A stretch of 64,000 nucleotides of DNA from Myotis daubentonii (GCF_963259705.1 NC_081849.1:57322093-57386092); one strand, 5' to 3'. Positions 12,546 to 25,707 are shown, counted from the first letter of the stretch. A program made the numbers and translations. Notes: generated from the letters alone by a model not told the origin.

Positions 12546-12628
12546 ATATTATTTGCTTAAAAGTGAATATATAGTAATTATGCCATCAATTTTGTGCTAG
12601 GGCTTTGAAAGCATCAGATGTGGGACTA

Positions 12629-13764
12629 TCCTATCTAATAAAAGAGAAAAATGGTAATTGGCGTACGATGATACCCTTTTCATTGGCTAATCAGGGCTAT
12701 ATACAAATTAACTGCCAACTATGATTGGCAGTTAACTGCCAACTAAGATTGGCAGTTAACTGCCAACAAGATGGCGGTTAATTTGCATATGTAGGCACAA
12801 TGCAGGGAGGCGAAAGGGAAAGCAGGAAGAAGTCCCCTGCCACTGACAGTGATCGGAAACCCAGGGGGGAGCTAAGAGCTGGGGGGCAGGGCAAAGGCGG
12901 CCCTGGGGCCGCCTTTGCCCTGCCCCCCAGCCATGATCGGAGAATCAGGCGCCTTTGCCGCCCTGGCCAGTGATAACAGGAAGTAGGGGTGGAGCCAGCG
13001 ATGGGAGCTGGGCACGGTTGAAGCTGGCAGTCCCGGGAGCTAGGGGTCCCTTGCCTGGGCCTAAAGCGGAGCCCACGATCGCGGGGCCGCTGCAGCTGCG
13101 GGTCCCTGCTGCCCGGGCCAGACGCCTCAGCCAGAGGTGTTAGGCCTGGGCAGGGGCGGAGCCTGCAACCGCGGGGAGCTGGGGGTCCCCTGCCCAGGCC
13201 TGACACCTCTGCCGGAGGCCTCAGGCCTGGTCAAGGGGCCAATCCAGTGATTGGTGATTGGAGGGTGATGAGGGTCAACTCCTCTGGCCAAGGCGTCAGG
13301 CCTGGGTGGGGGGGCGGAGCCGGGGATTGGGGGGATATGATGGTCCCCTTGCCCAGGCCTGAAGCCTGGGTCAGAGGCGTCAGGCTTGGGCGGGGGGTGG
13401 AGCAAGCGATCAGAGGGAGATGGGGGTCCCCTGCCCAGGCATGATTCCTGGGCCAGAGGCCTCAGGCCTGGGCAGGGGCCAGAGCCAGTGATCAGGGGGA
13501 GATGGGGGTCCCCTGTCCAAGCCTGACACCTCTGGCGGAGGCGTCAGGCCTGGGCAAGGGGCCGATCAGACGATCGGAGGGTGATGGGGGTCTATGCCTC
13601 TGGCGGAGGCGTCAGGCCTGGGCAAGGGGCCGATCCTGCGATTGGAGGGTGATGGGGGTCAACGCCTGAGGGCTCCCAGTATGTGAGAGGGGGCAGGCTG
13701 GGCTGAGGGACACTCCCCTCCCCACACACACCCAGTGCACAAATTTCGTGCACCGGGCCCCTAG
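12629..13764 (+). mobile_element. Non-autonomous Helitron (HeliBat type), family A copy 1, full length
   Basis: 5' end TCCTATCTAATAAAAGAG is preceded by A; 3' hairpin 13735-13753 (gtgcac...gtgcac) is followed by CGGGCCCCTAG and T, the Helitron A^T target. Length 1,136 bp. Inside: a palindromic array at 12711-12775, a perfect hairpin at 12879-12930, then seven or eight GC-rich imperfect repeats of about 68-84 bp (13140-13660). No Rep/helicase frame is present; the open frames here are chance frames in GC-rich repeats. Confidence 0.95.
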
Positions 13765-13964
13765 TTAAATATAATGGCTGTGCACCTATCATTCTTTGGA
13801 CAAGACTTGAAATCTATTTCCCAGTCCTCAGCTGAGAGTCATCAATGTGTTGCCATTATTAACAATCAAATATGATATTACTATTACTAGTGGTCTGATA
13901 TGCACAAGCTGGAAAGTTATTTAAATGCTCTAATTAGTATTGGTTACCATGTGATTCTTGGCAA

Positions 13965-14140
13965 TGGAATCAGAACATCTGAATTTGAATATTATTTCTA
14001 CCATTTACAATCTGTATGAACTTGGATATATTTCCTGAAACTCTCTAAGTCAGTTTCTTCATCTGTAAAACATAACCAAACTAGAGGAATAAAGAACATT
14101 AAAGTGTCTATAGCCCAAAACCTGGCCCAGAAGAAATATG
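13965..14140 (+). mobile_element. MIR SINE
   Basis: The diverged core cagtttcttcatctgtaaaa, preceded by tatgaacttggatatatttc and followed by ctggcccagaagaa, is the classic MIR order. Confidence 0.75.
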
Positions 14141-15004
14141 GAAAATATAATCATTGAATGTGAGTCTAAGAGTACTGTTTCTCATTAGAGTCTTTGAATT
14201 TAAAAATGAATTTGGAGAGATTCAAGAAATCTTAAATACAATTACCCTATTTAAGGTGGACAACAAAATGTTGAGAGAAAAGAGATTGTTCAGCCTGATT
14301 AAATATGAGATAATGTGTAAGTGTCATTTTATTTTAAAAAATATATCCTGACCAATTGTTTTTTATATTTGATAGAAAAAGGATCAGAATAGGGTAAATA
14401 TAAACAAAATATATTTATTGAATGCAATGTTGAGCTGTATCTGGTTCTCTATGGATTTAAACTATTTTCAGAACAATCCAGTTAGTAAGATAGAACTCAT
14501 AACTAGAAAAGTAATTAATCATCATTATATTAGACCAAAAGAAAAATACTAATAATCTTCATGTATAACACTGTAGAATCTTCATGCATCAAAATTCTTA
14601 AAAAGAGGACGGGCTAACATCTTTAATACATTTTATTGTTTTCATTCAACATGTGGTAAGCCCAGTATTTGTCAGAGCTGTAGTCCAGGAACTGACAAGC
14701 TGACTGAGACATGGGCCTGCCCTCTTCCCTTTAGAATTCCACTAACAGAACTTCCTCTAACCTGACCTCCCTTCATGACTTTCTTTCTCCCTTGCCACCT
14801 TTATTAGTTGTTTTTTATTTTTATTTTGTTTAAATGCTTTTGAGCTTTATTTGTAGAATCAATGTTCCTTTTATTATAAGCTGCCTTAACAGATAACAGT
14901 AATTTAGATAATGCTGCGTATAATGCCCTATGTAACCTGATATACTAGTAAAACCCAAGTGGAAATTCCAAACCCAGTTGATATATTTCTAGATAGAGCT
15001 TCAT

Positions 15005-15175
15005 TTTAGCACCATTGAAATTTTGTCTGGATAATCCTTTTTGGGGGAGCTGTCTTATCTGATGTAGAATGTTTAGCAGCATCCCTGGACTCTACCCACT
15101 AGATGTCAATAGCAGCTCCCTCACCCGGTGATGTTCCTGTGTGCGAAATCATCCTGGGTTATAAATTACTGGTTT
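15005..15175 (-). mobile_element. MER5B-type hAT element
   Basis: Contains caccattgaaattttgtctg, gtttagcagcatccctggac and tctacccactagatgtcaat, and ends near cctgggttataaattactgg. About 170 bp, diverged. Confidence 0.8.
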
Positions 15176-15489
15176 AGGCAAATTCTCCAGTAAACTTCCT
15201 AAAAATGCCAGCAAACTGCTATTAAGGAAAACCTTACATGCAAGCTTTCAGGAGCAGGTTAGGACAGCAGGGAAGGGGCTTTCCTCTGATTGCACCAACA
15301 AGGACAAGTAGCAAGTTGACCTTTTCACTGACATTTGCTACCGTGTGCAGTAGGAATTGATGTCCTCACTCTGCATATTCAGCCCACACAAGTTCCTAAA
15401 CAAAATTGGACCAAAGCTGGCAGCATATTACATATCCTGTCTCCACTGGTGGGTGGGAGCTGGAATTAGTTTTGTTCCACAAGCCTGAC

Positions 15490-15655
15490 AGTTGTTCTAA
15501 AGCACCATGTTTCACTTGGAAGCTTGTTAGGGCAGCACATTCTGGCCCTGACATCAGACCAGAGTCAGAATCCCTTGGTGGAACCCAGGAGCCCGAGTTT
15601 TAATAAGCTCTCCACATCACCCTTATACTTGCTAACCTTGGAGATGCACTGTTCT
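15490..15655 (+). mobile_element. Old hAT-Charlie fragment (MER20/MER5-like)
   Basis: Shows gttctaaagcaccatgtttc, acttggaagcttgttagggc and gagttttaataagctctcca, a recognisable but diverged Charlie-type non-autonomous pattern. Confidence 0.45.
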
Positions 15656-16544
15656 AGAACACACATGTGCCCTCCTGTGGCCTGTCCCATAGTCTCCACT
15701 ACAGTTGCCTAATCTATTTAACTGGGCCTCTGCTCCAGATTCTTCTAGTTTGCACAATCAGATGAGAGCCCTAAAGCTCAGCCCAATTGGCCAAAACCCA
15801 AACCAATTTCCTTTTCCTTTATGTATTCCTCCCTAGGGACAGGATACTCTCGGTGTCCCCCAGAGACTGATGAATGCTTTGTTCCACAGAAATGGCAACA
15901 ACAATGCCTACAGTGTCATCATCACTCCCTGGAAATTCAGGCAGCCATATCTAATATCAGTGTTGACCCAGATTTAGGCAAAATACTTTTGATCCCTGTG
16001 GTTTTGGTTGTTGCCATCCTCAGGAGCATCCCATAACCAAATGAGGCTCCTAGCACTGGCAACACCCAGTCTTGCTTCATAATTTCCTGGAGTCTCTTAC
16101 TCTAGTACCAGTGGGTTTCATCACCAAGCCTAAGTTGGTTATGAGCTTAAATCTCCAATAGGGACTTAACAGTTTGCAACTTCTTGGTATGTCAGAAAAC
16201 TGGAGAAGATAAATAATTTAGCAGAGGATTTGGCCCAATAATGCCACAGTCTTATGTGGAAAATAAAGTTGGTGAAATTTCTAATTACACTTCTGATATT
16301 TTTAGTGAACTGATTTGTGTCTAAGTTATATGCGGAATGAAGCCAGCATATGAGGGGTCCTATAGCAACCATATAGCTAGAGAAAAGGAGATGTGATAGG
16401 GAACATGGGAATCAAATTTGACTACATTGATCGGATGGATAGATTGGAGCAGATCATTGATTACAAGCTTGCTTTGTAGGTTTAGAAATTTGGACATAAT
16501 TTGGTAGAGTTTGGAAAGCCATTGAAGGTTCTATATGTGTATGT

Positions 16545-17005
16545 GTGTGTGTTTATTTTTATTTTCCCAAAGTGAAAACACTGTGTAACTTATACCCCGG
16601 TAAAGAAATAGAAAATTTCCAGTACCCAAAAGTTTCCTTCCTGTCCTTTCTAGAAATCATTTCCTTCTTCCTCCCTAAAATAAACTAGTATTCTGATTTC
16701 TGACACCAGTTGTTTTGCCTGTTTTAGAATTTGATATAAAAATGACTTTTTTGTTGTTGCTGTATACTATTGCATTGCATGGACACTCACAACTTTTTAT
16801 CCAGTCTAGATTAGATTGATTTCAGCTTTTGGCTATTATGAATAATGCTGCTATAAACATTCTTGTCTCCTGATGTGTATGACATACATTTTTGTTGGAT
16901 ATCTACCTAGTTGTGAAATTAACAGGTTATAGGATGTGTATATGTTTAACTTTAGTAGATAATACCAAAGAGTTTTCCAAAGTGATTTTATTAAATAAAA
17001 TTTCC
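16545..17005 (-). mobile_element. Old L1 fragment, antisense
   Basis: Contains ttggctattatgaataatgc and tgctataaacattcttgtct, typical of the antisense 3' region of old L1. No coding capacity. Confidence 0.6.
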
Positions 17006-17168
17006 ACTAGCCCTGACTGATTTTAAACAGGGGAAGAACATGATCCACACTATGTTTCAGGACACTGCATCTAGCTGCAATGTATGAAATGATTTAGGTG
17101 TGGTTGTACTGGAACATAGGGAGGGGGGACATATTGCAAGAACTCAGGCGAAAGATAGTAAGATCCTG

Positions 17169-17385
17169 CCCAGCCCACATGGCTCAGTGGTTAAGTGTTG
17201 ACCTATGAACCTGGAGGTCGCGGTTCGATTCTGGTCAGGGCACATGCCTGGGTTGTGGGCTTAATCCCCAGTGTGGGATGTGCAGGAGAAAGCCTATCAA
17301 TGATTCTCTCTCATCATTGATGTTTCTATCTCTCTCTTCTTCTCCCTTCCTCTCTGAAATAAATACAAATATTTTTTAAAGAAAA
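17169..17385 (+). mobile_element. VES-type SINE
   Basis: tRNA-like head (ggctcagtggttaagtgttg, B box ggttcgattct), then gtgcaggagaaagcc, a CT-rich region and an A-rich tail. Perfect 14-bp duplication atagtaagatcctg at 17155-17168 and 17386-17399. Confidence 0.96.
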
Positions 17386-17699
17386 ATAGTAAGATCCTGA
17401 ACTTCAAGGAGAGAGACTAGTCTAGGACACAGATTAGACATACTGTAGGGGTAGCTTGGCAGGTGACTGGAGATGAAGGCAAAGGTGAAAATAAAGTTCT
17501 AAAGCTGGGTGACTGGGGAGACTGAGGTGTCAGGACACCAGGATTGGCAGAGTTTAGAGTTCAGTAATGAGTTTAGACTATGTTAGAATGAGGTGCTGGT
17601 GGGCATCTAAGAGAACATGTCTAAGAGACAGCTGGAATCAGAACTCAAAAATTTGTCCAACTGGCAGCAATTTCACTAGCATGCTTTCTTATGACATTG

Positions 17700-17970
17700 C
17701 TAGAGGCCCAGTGCATGCATTCGTGCAGCAGTGGGGTCCCTCGGCCTGGTCTGTAGGGATGGACCAAAACTGGCTCTCCGACATCCCAGATTCCAAGAGG
17801 GCAGTTCTCCGGTGATGAACCCTGGAATTGGGCTCCCTCCTCTCTGGTTCTGGGTGCCTCTGATTCCGGGTGTGTCACCCGAGAACTGAGCATCTATCCC
17901 CTGGTAGTGCATCATAGCTACCGGTCAGACAGTCACTTAGGCATAGATAGATAGATAGATAGATTGATAA
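17700..17970 (-). mobile_element. Short Helitron with its 5' end replaced by a GATA microsatellite
   Basis: The 3' terminus on the minus strand is at 17700 (CTAG, then aggcccagtgcatgcattcg on the plus strand, a hairpin variant). The body matches the short HeliBat type (caccggtcagacagtcacttaggc-like 5' region). Where other copies have TATAATAAAAG there is a (GATA)n run at 17945-17966. Confidence 0.85.
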
Positions 17971-18179
17971 TGATATCACTTGTTTTAGAGACGTTTTGTC
18001 AAATGACACTAAGACTTCCATGTATATATACTCTGTCATCTAACTGTGCCCCTAGATTTTTAAAAATATAACTCCCTACTCTAAGTAATTCCCAAGTAGT
18101 ATGCATGATGGTATATATAAATTTGTACAGTCTTGTAAAATGTATGCCCTGTATTTTATGTGGAACATAAATAAGCAAT

Positions 18180-18560
18180 CTCTCTCAACATCTCTTCTTT
18201 TATTATCCATACAGTCACTAGCTTAGTTCAAGTTTTCATCATTATTTGCCTGAACTGCTGTCATAACATTCTTAACTGATATCTTGCCTTCCATTCTTAT
18301 CACCCTAAAGGTCTCTCTCTGCAATTAGATACAAAATGATCTCTTTAAAATGCTTATCTAACATCTCATTATGAAATGTCAGTTCCTTTTACTTCTAGAA
18401 TAAATACCTTCATGAGCAAGCTACCCTCATTTCTTGCTACTCTCTTACTTGTATGTCATGCTGCTATAGTAGATTTTCATGCTCACAATTTGACTTGCTG
18501 CTTCTTATGCCTCTTATTCCTATGACTGTTCTTTTCATAATTCAAAGTGCTGCACTTTGA
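18180..18560 (+). mobile_element. Possible L2 LINE fragment
   Basis: tgccttccattcttatcacc, aaatgatctctttaaaatgc and tagaataaataccttcatga follow the order of an L2 3' region but are strongly diverged. Confidence 0.4.
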
Positions 18561-18569
18561 AGAGTTTCT

Positions 18570-21500
18570 GTAATATACAGACTTAATTAATCAAACAGTG
18601 AGAAACAAGGAAAATGACAATGGGGCAAAGGAAGCTTTTCTGAACATGTAGGAGATGACATTTTAAAACGAAATGTTGAGATAAGCATTTTCAAGAGATT
18701 GTTCTGTATCATGTACTATGATTTAAAATAATAAAAATACATTTAGTTTAATTTCAATAAAATTGTATGATTTATATTTCCAGCCCTCATATAAAGCAAA
18801 ATGCATTTAGAACCAGTAAAATAATTTAATATATAATAAAGTGAAGTATAAAATAATAGAAGAAAGAATATATTCAGATTTTCAGGATAGAATATTTACT
18901 TAATTTCTGAAGCATGAAAAAGAATACTGCTTTAAATTTTCAATTTTTTTTGAACAAGTATTCTTCTTAATGCTCTCATGGTATTAACAAGGAAATTAAC
19001 ATGATTACTTAATAGTTCTTAATTTTATTTAAAATGTATTGAACAAATACAAAAATTTGGAATCATGGAATTATTGTCACATCATCAGATATCTGCTTTT
19101 TTAAAATAAAAACTATGGTTGAAAAATTATGAAAATAAAATATATATGTTGTAAAAAAAAGTCAATAATTTTTAAATAGAAATACAAAATCCACCCTTCC
19201 CATCCATCCTGCAACTTCATTCTTTAGACATATCAGTTAAAATCTTTGGGGATGTTTTTCAACATTGTCTGCATTTACAAGCACATTTAGGTATATGTGT
19301 ATGCACATATATATTTTTTAAAATTTTATACAGACTGGATCATATATATATGATTTCTCAAATTGCACTTTATACTTAATGACCTATCTTGGACATTTTC
19401 CTATATCAAAATGTACAGATTTACCTCATTGATTTCAATGAGTCATATGGGTGTTCCATAAATTATTCATGCAGTTCTCTATTGATGGATTATAAAGTAG
19501 AATCTCTCCTTTATAAATGTTTCAGGTTATTTGTTTTGAGCAATTATGTTTATAGTCCCCTGTTTTCCCCCTTTCCTTCATCCAGGGTAAAGGAGGGAAT
19601 AAAATAGGAAGTGGAAGAATGAAGTTGGGTATGTGTGCTTCATGAAAGATCAGAAGCCAAGCCCTATTACCTGATAATCTCTTAGATAGGTGGCCAGACT
19701 TCAGAAAGGCGTGATAACCACATTCGTTAGATATTATGATAAGATAGGTAGTTCCAGAGCCTTTGGACCTGAAGGGATCATGTAGATCAGAAATGGATAG
19801 CTCAGGAGTGACCAGTGAGGAATGATTGCTGATGATTAGTGCCTAGAGGATGATCAGTCCCTTGGACCTATGCAAGAAACTTTACAATGTCCTTGATGAG
19901 GGGCAAGGGAAGGAGAGAAAGGAAAATGAGGGCCAGGGTTGTAAATTAAATTGATTTAAAAATATAAAGAAATGCAATATATATTTTGTGCCCATCTAAG
20001 CTTCTAGACTAGAATTCATACCATATTCATAAACATTTGCAGTTTCTAAGATACCAAGATATTTTGTATATCCTGATATAAAGTCGTACTTTTACTTTTA
20101 GAGCTTTTTTATACATAAGAGAATAGGGTTTTTTCAATGATTAAAGAGAAAACTTCCATTTAAAATAGTGTTCTTTTATCTTGACATAGTTATATGTGCA
20201 ATTTTGTGATATCCATTGGTTCTTTTAAAATATAACTCCAACAAAAATTAATCATGCTTTTACTACAACCTTAAGTTGCTAAGGATTTATTATACCACTT
20301 TGATTTTATACTGACATCAAACATAGTTTGGAACGTAATATGAAGAGTCAAGATTTAATAGTTTATTTTGAAGAGAAAAAATAAGAGAAGCAATGCCTGC
20401 ATTATGACCATTACTTCTTATTTTGCATTGCTTTTACCTTTAATTGGTACTTTTGCAATCTTTATTGAAGGCTTTAGCCTGGTTTAAAGTTGGCAAAGGA
20501 TTAAGTCAATTAAAAATCTCAGGGAGACAATTTAACCACTATTCTCTGATTAAGAAGCATTGATTAAAATTGTTCTCAACAAAGAGAGAGTGGATCCTTA
20601 AAATGTCTTATGGCTTAGAATTTTATGTCAACTAACAGTTTAGATTGTCTTCAGGCCTAATTCTCCAACATGTTTATATAGCAGTTGGGGGTTGTTGGCC
20701 CGACAAGTGCTTGGGGAGGCACGAGTCCACTGACAAACAGCCAAAGAGGAACTTAAAACAGGCTGGGGAAGGTTCACTCCTGCCAGGACATTGCTAGCTG
20801 TTTAGTGACCATCTAAATGTTCTGCTAGCTTTGTTGCCATACTTGGTAGTCCCAGGAATCTGGCTAGCCTAAGAAGTTGAGCAAAACAAAATACAACTGT
20901 GCACAGCCACGCCCTAGAGTGACTGTCTCCAAATACCATACAAGTCCAAGGCTAAAGCACTTGAAAGGCTTGTATCCTTGCTGATCAAATCTTTATAAGA
21001 TTGAGTCTATAAAGACAACCCTTAAGCATATAATGTCATTTACAGGACTGTTTCGGCGCTGTTTTACCTTTCCAATTATATAGGTGGCTAATGCACATGG
21101 TAATTATAGTTCCTTAAAATTTATTCACTCTCAAGCAGATCAGCTCAGAACTGTTGGCACAGTGTCAGGGTTCCTTAACAACTGCTTGCCAAACCACTCT
21201 TTGATCCAGTGAAATCATCATATGATTCAAAACAAGGCCTACAGCCTTTCAAGAATTCACATCTTTAAATCCTCATCTTCTTAGTCACCCAACCTCCCCA
21301 TGCTCAACCTAAGAACTGATTTTTCCTTATCAATGCCAAAGGAATATTTATTTTCCCTGTGGGGTTTATATTATGCTTCCTTTGTTCCCCTTCATTTATT
21401 CACCATTTCTAACTAACACGTATTGAGTGCTTATTATGCTCTATAGATTGTGGCTTGTCCTGCAGTGATAGAAGTAAATTCACTACATAAAGCCTCTTAC

Positions 21501-22800
21501 TCTGATCTTTTCGCACATACTATAATGATGTCCACAGACAGGAGTGGATGTGTTATTGTAGATGCTTCTTGTTGGTTTTCTAACTGGACTCAGATACTGG
21601 TACAGTCCACAGAGAGGCTTGTCACAGCACAGTAAACAGCCCAACTCTAGCCTTACCCTAAGTCTTAAATATTTGGGGTTTGTATCCTCATTTTGGAATA
21701 ACTTATATCAACAATCTGCTTCCACTTATGGACAGTTTTATTAACATGAAATTATCCAGGTTGTTGTTGTTTTTTTAAACAAACCTAATTATCAGCAAGG
21801 CCACAGCCCTATGAGAGTGAGCTGTAAGAATAGACAGTACCCTAGTATTGCCTTAATCTTCTGAGTATCTAAAAATAAAAGGACACAAAAAACTGTTGCC
21901 ACACAATCATGCACTAAATATTTATGTATACAGAGGTTGTTTCTGGTGTTCAGATCTGTGTCTCTGAGTTTTCAGTCTACACCTATGACAATACCACGAG
22001 GCATTAATGAGGCTTTTAAAATGTTTTCATACCTGGCAGAGCAAATCCCTTCTCATTATTATTCTTTTTCAAAGAATTGTTGGCTCTTCTGTTTGCTTAT
22101 TCTTCCAGTTGAACTTTAAAAATCACTTTGTTAAGTTCTTCCAAAAATGTGGCAGACACAGAAATACATCACCAGGATGCCCTTGCAAGGAATGGCTTGT
22201 TGCTCAGCTGCGAGGACTGCATAGACACATTCCAGCTGTCACATCCTCTGGAGTCTCACTTTTCCAAAGGCCGTTTCCATTGGGCAACTGGGGGAGGTGG
22301 TGATGAAAAATCAGTCATCTCAGCTGGCCCGGGATGACTCCATGGGGCAACCAGCTCCCAGATGGTTGGCTGAGACTTTGCTGCATTCACATCTCAGTTC
22401 TTTTGTTCTCAGTCCTGCTACTTTACCCTTCTTTCCTCAGACATCAATCCTTAACAAATGTTTGATACTCTGAATTCCATCTCAACCTCTTTCTCTGAAG
22501 CACTCAACCTACAACAAATGTAATTGCAATATAGTGCCAAACCTGTCGATTAATTGGTGAAAACTGAGTCTCTTTTAACACTCAGATTTCTATTTGGAAA
22601 CATGAGATGTCTCCAAATTTATTTAAGTCTTCTTATATATTTTTTACAAACCTCTCTTCATATGGGGTTTACAGGTTTCATTTTAAGGTTTTTCCCGGTT
22701 CTCATATTTATTGTTATTATTTCTTTCTACATTATGAATTGAGAGCCCTTCATTATATTTTCTATGTTACCCATAGCTATAAATTAATTTATAAATAATA
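18570..22800. other. Intergenic stretch, mostly unassigned
   Basis: AT-rich. A possible old LINE fragment lies at about 19150-19540 and an L2/MIR-like patch near 21380-21450. The block 20640-21080 is more balanced in composition but has no exon signal. No gene found. Confidence 0.4.
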
Positions 22801-22824
22801 TTATAAATGTTATAAAACATTTTT

Positions 22825-23038
22825 TAAAATATATTTTATTGATTTTTTACAGAGAGGAAGGGAGAGGTATAGAGAGTTAGAAACATCGATGAGAGAGAAA
22901 CATCGATCAGCTGCCTCCTGCACACTCCCTACTGAGTATGTGCCCACAACCAAGGTACATGCCCTTGACCAGAATCGAACCCGTGACCCTTGAGTCCGCA
23001 GGCCAACGCTCCATCCACTGAGCCAAACCAGTCAGGGC
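22825..23038 (-). mobile_element. VES-type SINE, reverse
   Basis: Reverse tRNA head (ccactgagccaaaccagtca), gcctcctgcacactcccta, agagagaaacatcgatcag and an AT-rich end. Perfect duplication tataaaacattttt at 22811-22824 and 23039-23052. Confidence 0.96.
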
Positions 23039-23216
23039 TATAAAACATTTTTAATTGTATCTTTACTAAATTCACTTATGAAGAATGCTTATTTAAAACA
23101 TTGTATACATTTTTCCTGGCACACTTCCTCTATTCATCTATTATAATTTTTATCTGGCTTAATACAATTATAAGCATATATCAAAAAGATTTCATTCCAG
23201 TTTTCCACATTTTACG

Positions 23217-23325
23217 AGTGGTCTCCAAGTAATAGCATCTATTGAGTGCTTCTAATGTATCTGGCAATGGTACTTGAATGGACCTACAGTCCTCACAGCC
23301 ACCATATAAGATTACATTATAACTT
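23217..23325 (+). mobile_element. MIR-like fragment
   Basis: tattgagtgcttctaatgta and cctcacagccaccatataag resemble the 3' part of MIR. Short and diverged. Confidence 0.45.
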
Positions 23326-23335
23326 ATGCTTTTTA

Positions 23336-23485
23336 AAAATTTATCTTTATTGTTGAAAGTATTACAGATGTACCCCTTTTTCCCCTATAGGCCCCCTCCA
23401 CCCTCCACCTGTCGCCCCCCCCCCCAGGCCTACTGCACTATTGTCTGTGTCCATAGGCTATGCATATATACATATAAGTTATTTG
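23336..23485 (-). mobile_element. Probable 5'-truncated bat L1 3' end, antisense
   Basis: tttattgttgaaagtattac followed by a C-rich run (23409-23427) and attgtctgtgtccataggct looks like an antisense L1 3' UTR of bat type. Similar words at both edges, ttatgctttt, fit a target duplication. The family assignment is from memory. Confidence 0.4.
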
Positions 23486-23804
23486 TTATGCTTTTAAAAG
23501 AATGCATGTAACTTACTCATTAGCTGCTTCTAGCAAGTTATTGAACCAGAAGGCAAACCTAGGGTGACGCAACTCTAAAGTAAAACAATCTAAAGACTTT
23601 TCCTTAGGCAACATAACCAAATTAAACCTTCCTGAGTTTGCTTTTACCTTTGTCATATATAAATAGTTAAATATTTGATAAATATATATTTCAATTTCAA
23701 TAATATATGTATATTTAAATTTCAGCACACGTATACACCACATATATACACAAAGGGTTCCTAACTTATGATTTTCAACTTTACAGTGGTGTGAAAGTGA
23801 TACA

Positions 23805-24218
23805 TCCTATATAATAAAAGCCTAATATACTAAGTGCCCAGTCAGCCAGTCAACCAATTAAAGCATGATATGCTAATGATATGCTAAGGCCGCTCAACTG
23901 CTCGCTATGATGTGCACTGACCACCAGGGGGCAGACACTCCAACCAGTAGGTTAGCTTTCTGCTGGGGTCCTGCCAATTGGGATGGAGCAAGACGGGCCG
24001 GAAACGCCCTGGAACCCTCCCATTATCCCTCCCTGGCTGGCCAACCTCCCAAGTCTCTTCTGGCCCCAGTCATGCACCAGTGGGCTCCCTTGGCCTGGCC
24101 TGCACCCTCTCACAATCCGGGACCCCTCAGGGGATGTTGTAGAGCCAGTTTTGGCCTGATCCCACAGGCCAGACCAAGGGACCCCACTGGTGCACGAATT
24201 TGTGCACCGGGCCTCTAA
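23805..24218 (+). mobile_element. Non-autonomous Helitron, complete, 414 bp
   Basis: 5' TCCTATATAATAAAAGCCTA preceded by A. The body includes gaccaccagggggcagacac. The 3' hairpin ggtgcacgaatttgtgcacc is followed by GGGCCTCTAA (CTAG changed to CTAA) and T. Confidence 0.94.
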
Positions 24219-24224
24219 TGTACA

Positions 24225-25690
24225 TAATAAATTACATGAAATATTTAACACTTTGTTATAAAACAGGCTTTGTGTTAAATGATATTGCCCAATGATAGGC
24301 TAATGTAGGTGTTCTGAGCATATTTAAAATAGGATAGTCTAAGCTATGATGTTCAGTAGTTTAGATGTACTAAATGCATTTTTGACTTACAGAATTTTCA
24401 ACTTACAATGGGTTTATTGGAACATAAGCCCAGACGAATCAGTATATATAAAACTTCATAAGTAATTTCCAAATGCATAGTCTTTATATAGCATTTGAAC
24501 AAAAAGAAACATACACTAAAAAATTAAATTTCACCTCCACCTTACTCCCTTCCAAATGCTTGCCCTTCCCCAGAAGTAACTGCTAAATATTTCCTTCTTG
24601 CATTTATTTAGTTCACTGGAAAACTAATGGGTTCTTACCATACTTTTGTCTCCAAAAGCATTCTATCTTGTCCATTATTTTATAGAATAAAGATTTGGCT
24701 CTATGTACTATAATCCAATATCACAGGGATTTGTATAAAATTGATTTTTATTCTCCTACCTTTAACAACACAATATGAATTGTACACATCACTTCTGCTC
24801 ATATCTCATTGTTCTAAAAATCTGGTCACATGGCCACATCTAGCTTTGAGAAGGTTGGGAAGTTTAATCTGGGCCACCATGAGCCCATCTGGATTTTTTT
24901 TCTGAGGATGAAGGGAGAACTAGTGGACTGTGACAGGCTGTGCTCAGTAACCTCACAACTTAGTTTAGAAAAGCATCCAGTTACTTTTCCAGGGAAGCTA
25001 CCTTTTTCTTTAAATACTTGATCAAATCCCTCTAAAAGTGTTTTGAAAATTGAATTGAAAGTGCTAGTAATGCAAAACAGGAAATCTAGTTTGTGAAGTT
25101 TCTTTACCTAAATCTATTGGCCATTATGAGCCGGGTCAACAACTTCATTAGAACTATCACAGTAACTTACTCAAAAAGTCATTCACCCTACCAAATATTT
25201 ATTGAGCCATAAATTCTTACATCAGTTCTGAAAAACACTCCAAAAATAAAGTCAATTCCCAATAGTGTTTATATTCATCATATGATTTCATCCATGTCAT
25301 CTGAACTGATAAATATTAATGAAGACATAGAAGCCAGTTTACTAATTTCATTTCTATCCTGAAGAATTGTGTATTTCTGGTTTAATCTAACATTTTGTTA
25401 TAAGATTCAGAATATAAGGTTTTTATTTTTACAATAGTGAAATGAAACAAAAATAATAATATTCCAACAATCCTGTAGCCAAGAAATTCTTCACATAATT
25501 TATTTGAGTAACGCATCTGGTGGAAATATGTTACACATCAAAATTAAGCTGTCTTAAAAGTTAAAGAGCAAATTTTACTTGAAAGAATAATTCAAGGTTA
25601 AAATAGAATGAGCAATGAGTTTGGAAATGAATTCAAGAATATGGAACACCCTGTTATCATGATGAATTTATACATTCAACCCTGACTATT
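24225..25690. other. Intergenic stretch without recognised genes
   Basis: AT-rich with a possible old repeat near 24500-24900. No exon-like structure or transposon ends found. Confidence 0.35.
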
Positions 25691-25707
25691 TGAGAGGGTA
25701 TATTCTT

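Noticed and set aside
12778..13792. Several GC-rich frames on both strands
   Set aside because: Inside Helitron family A repeats; the same peptides recur in the 40033-40854 and 56943-57137 copies in the reverse orientation.
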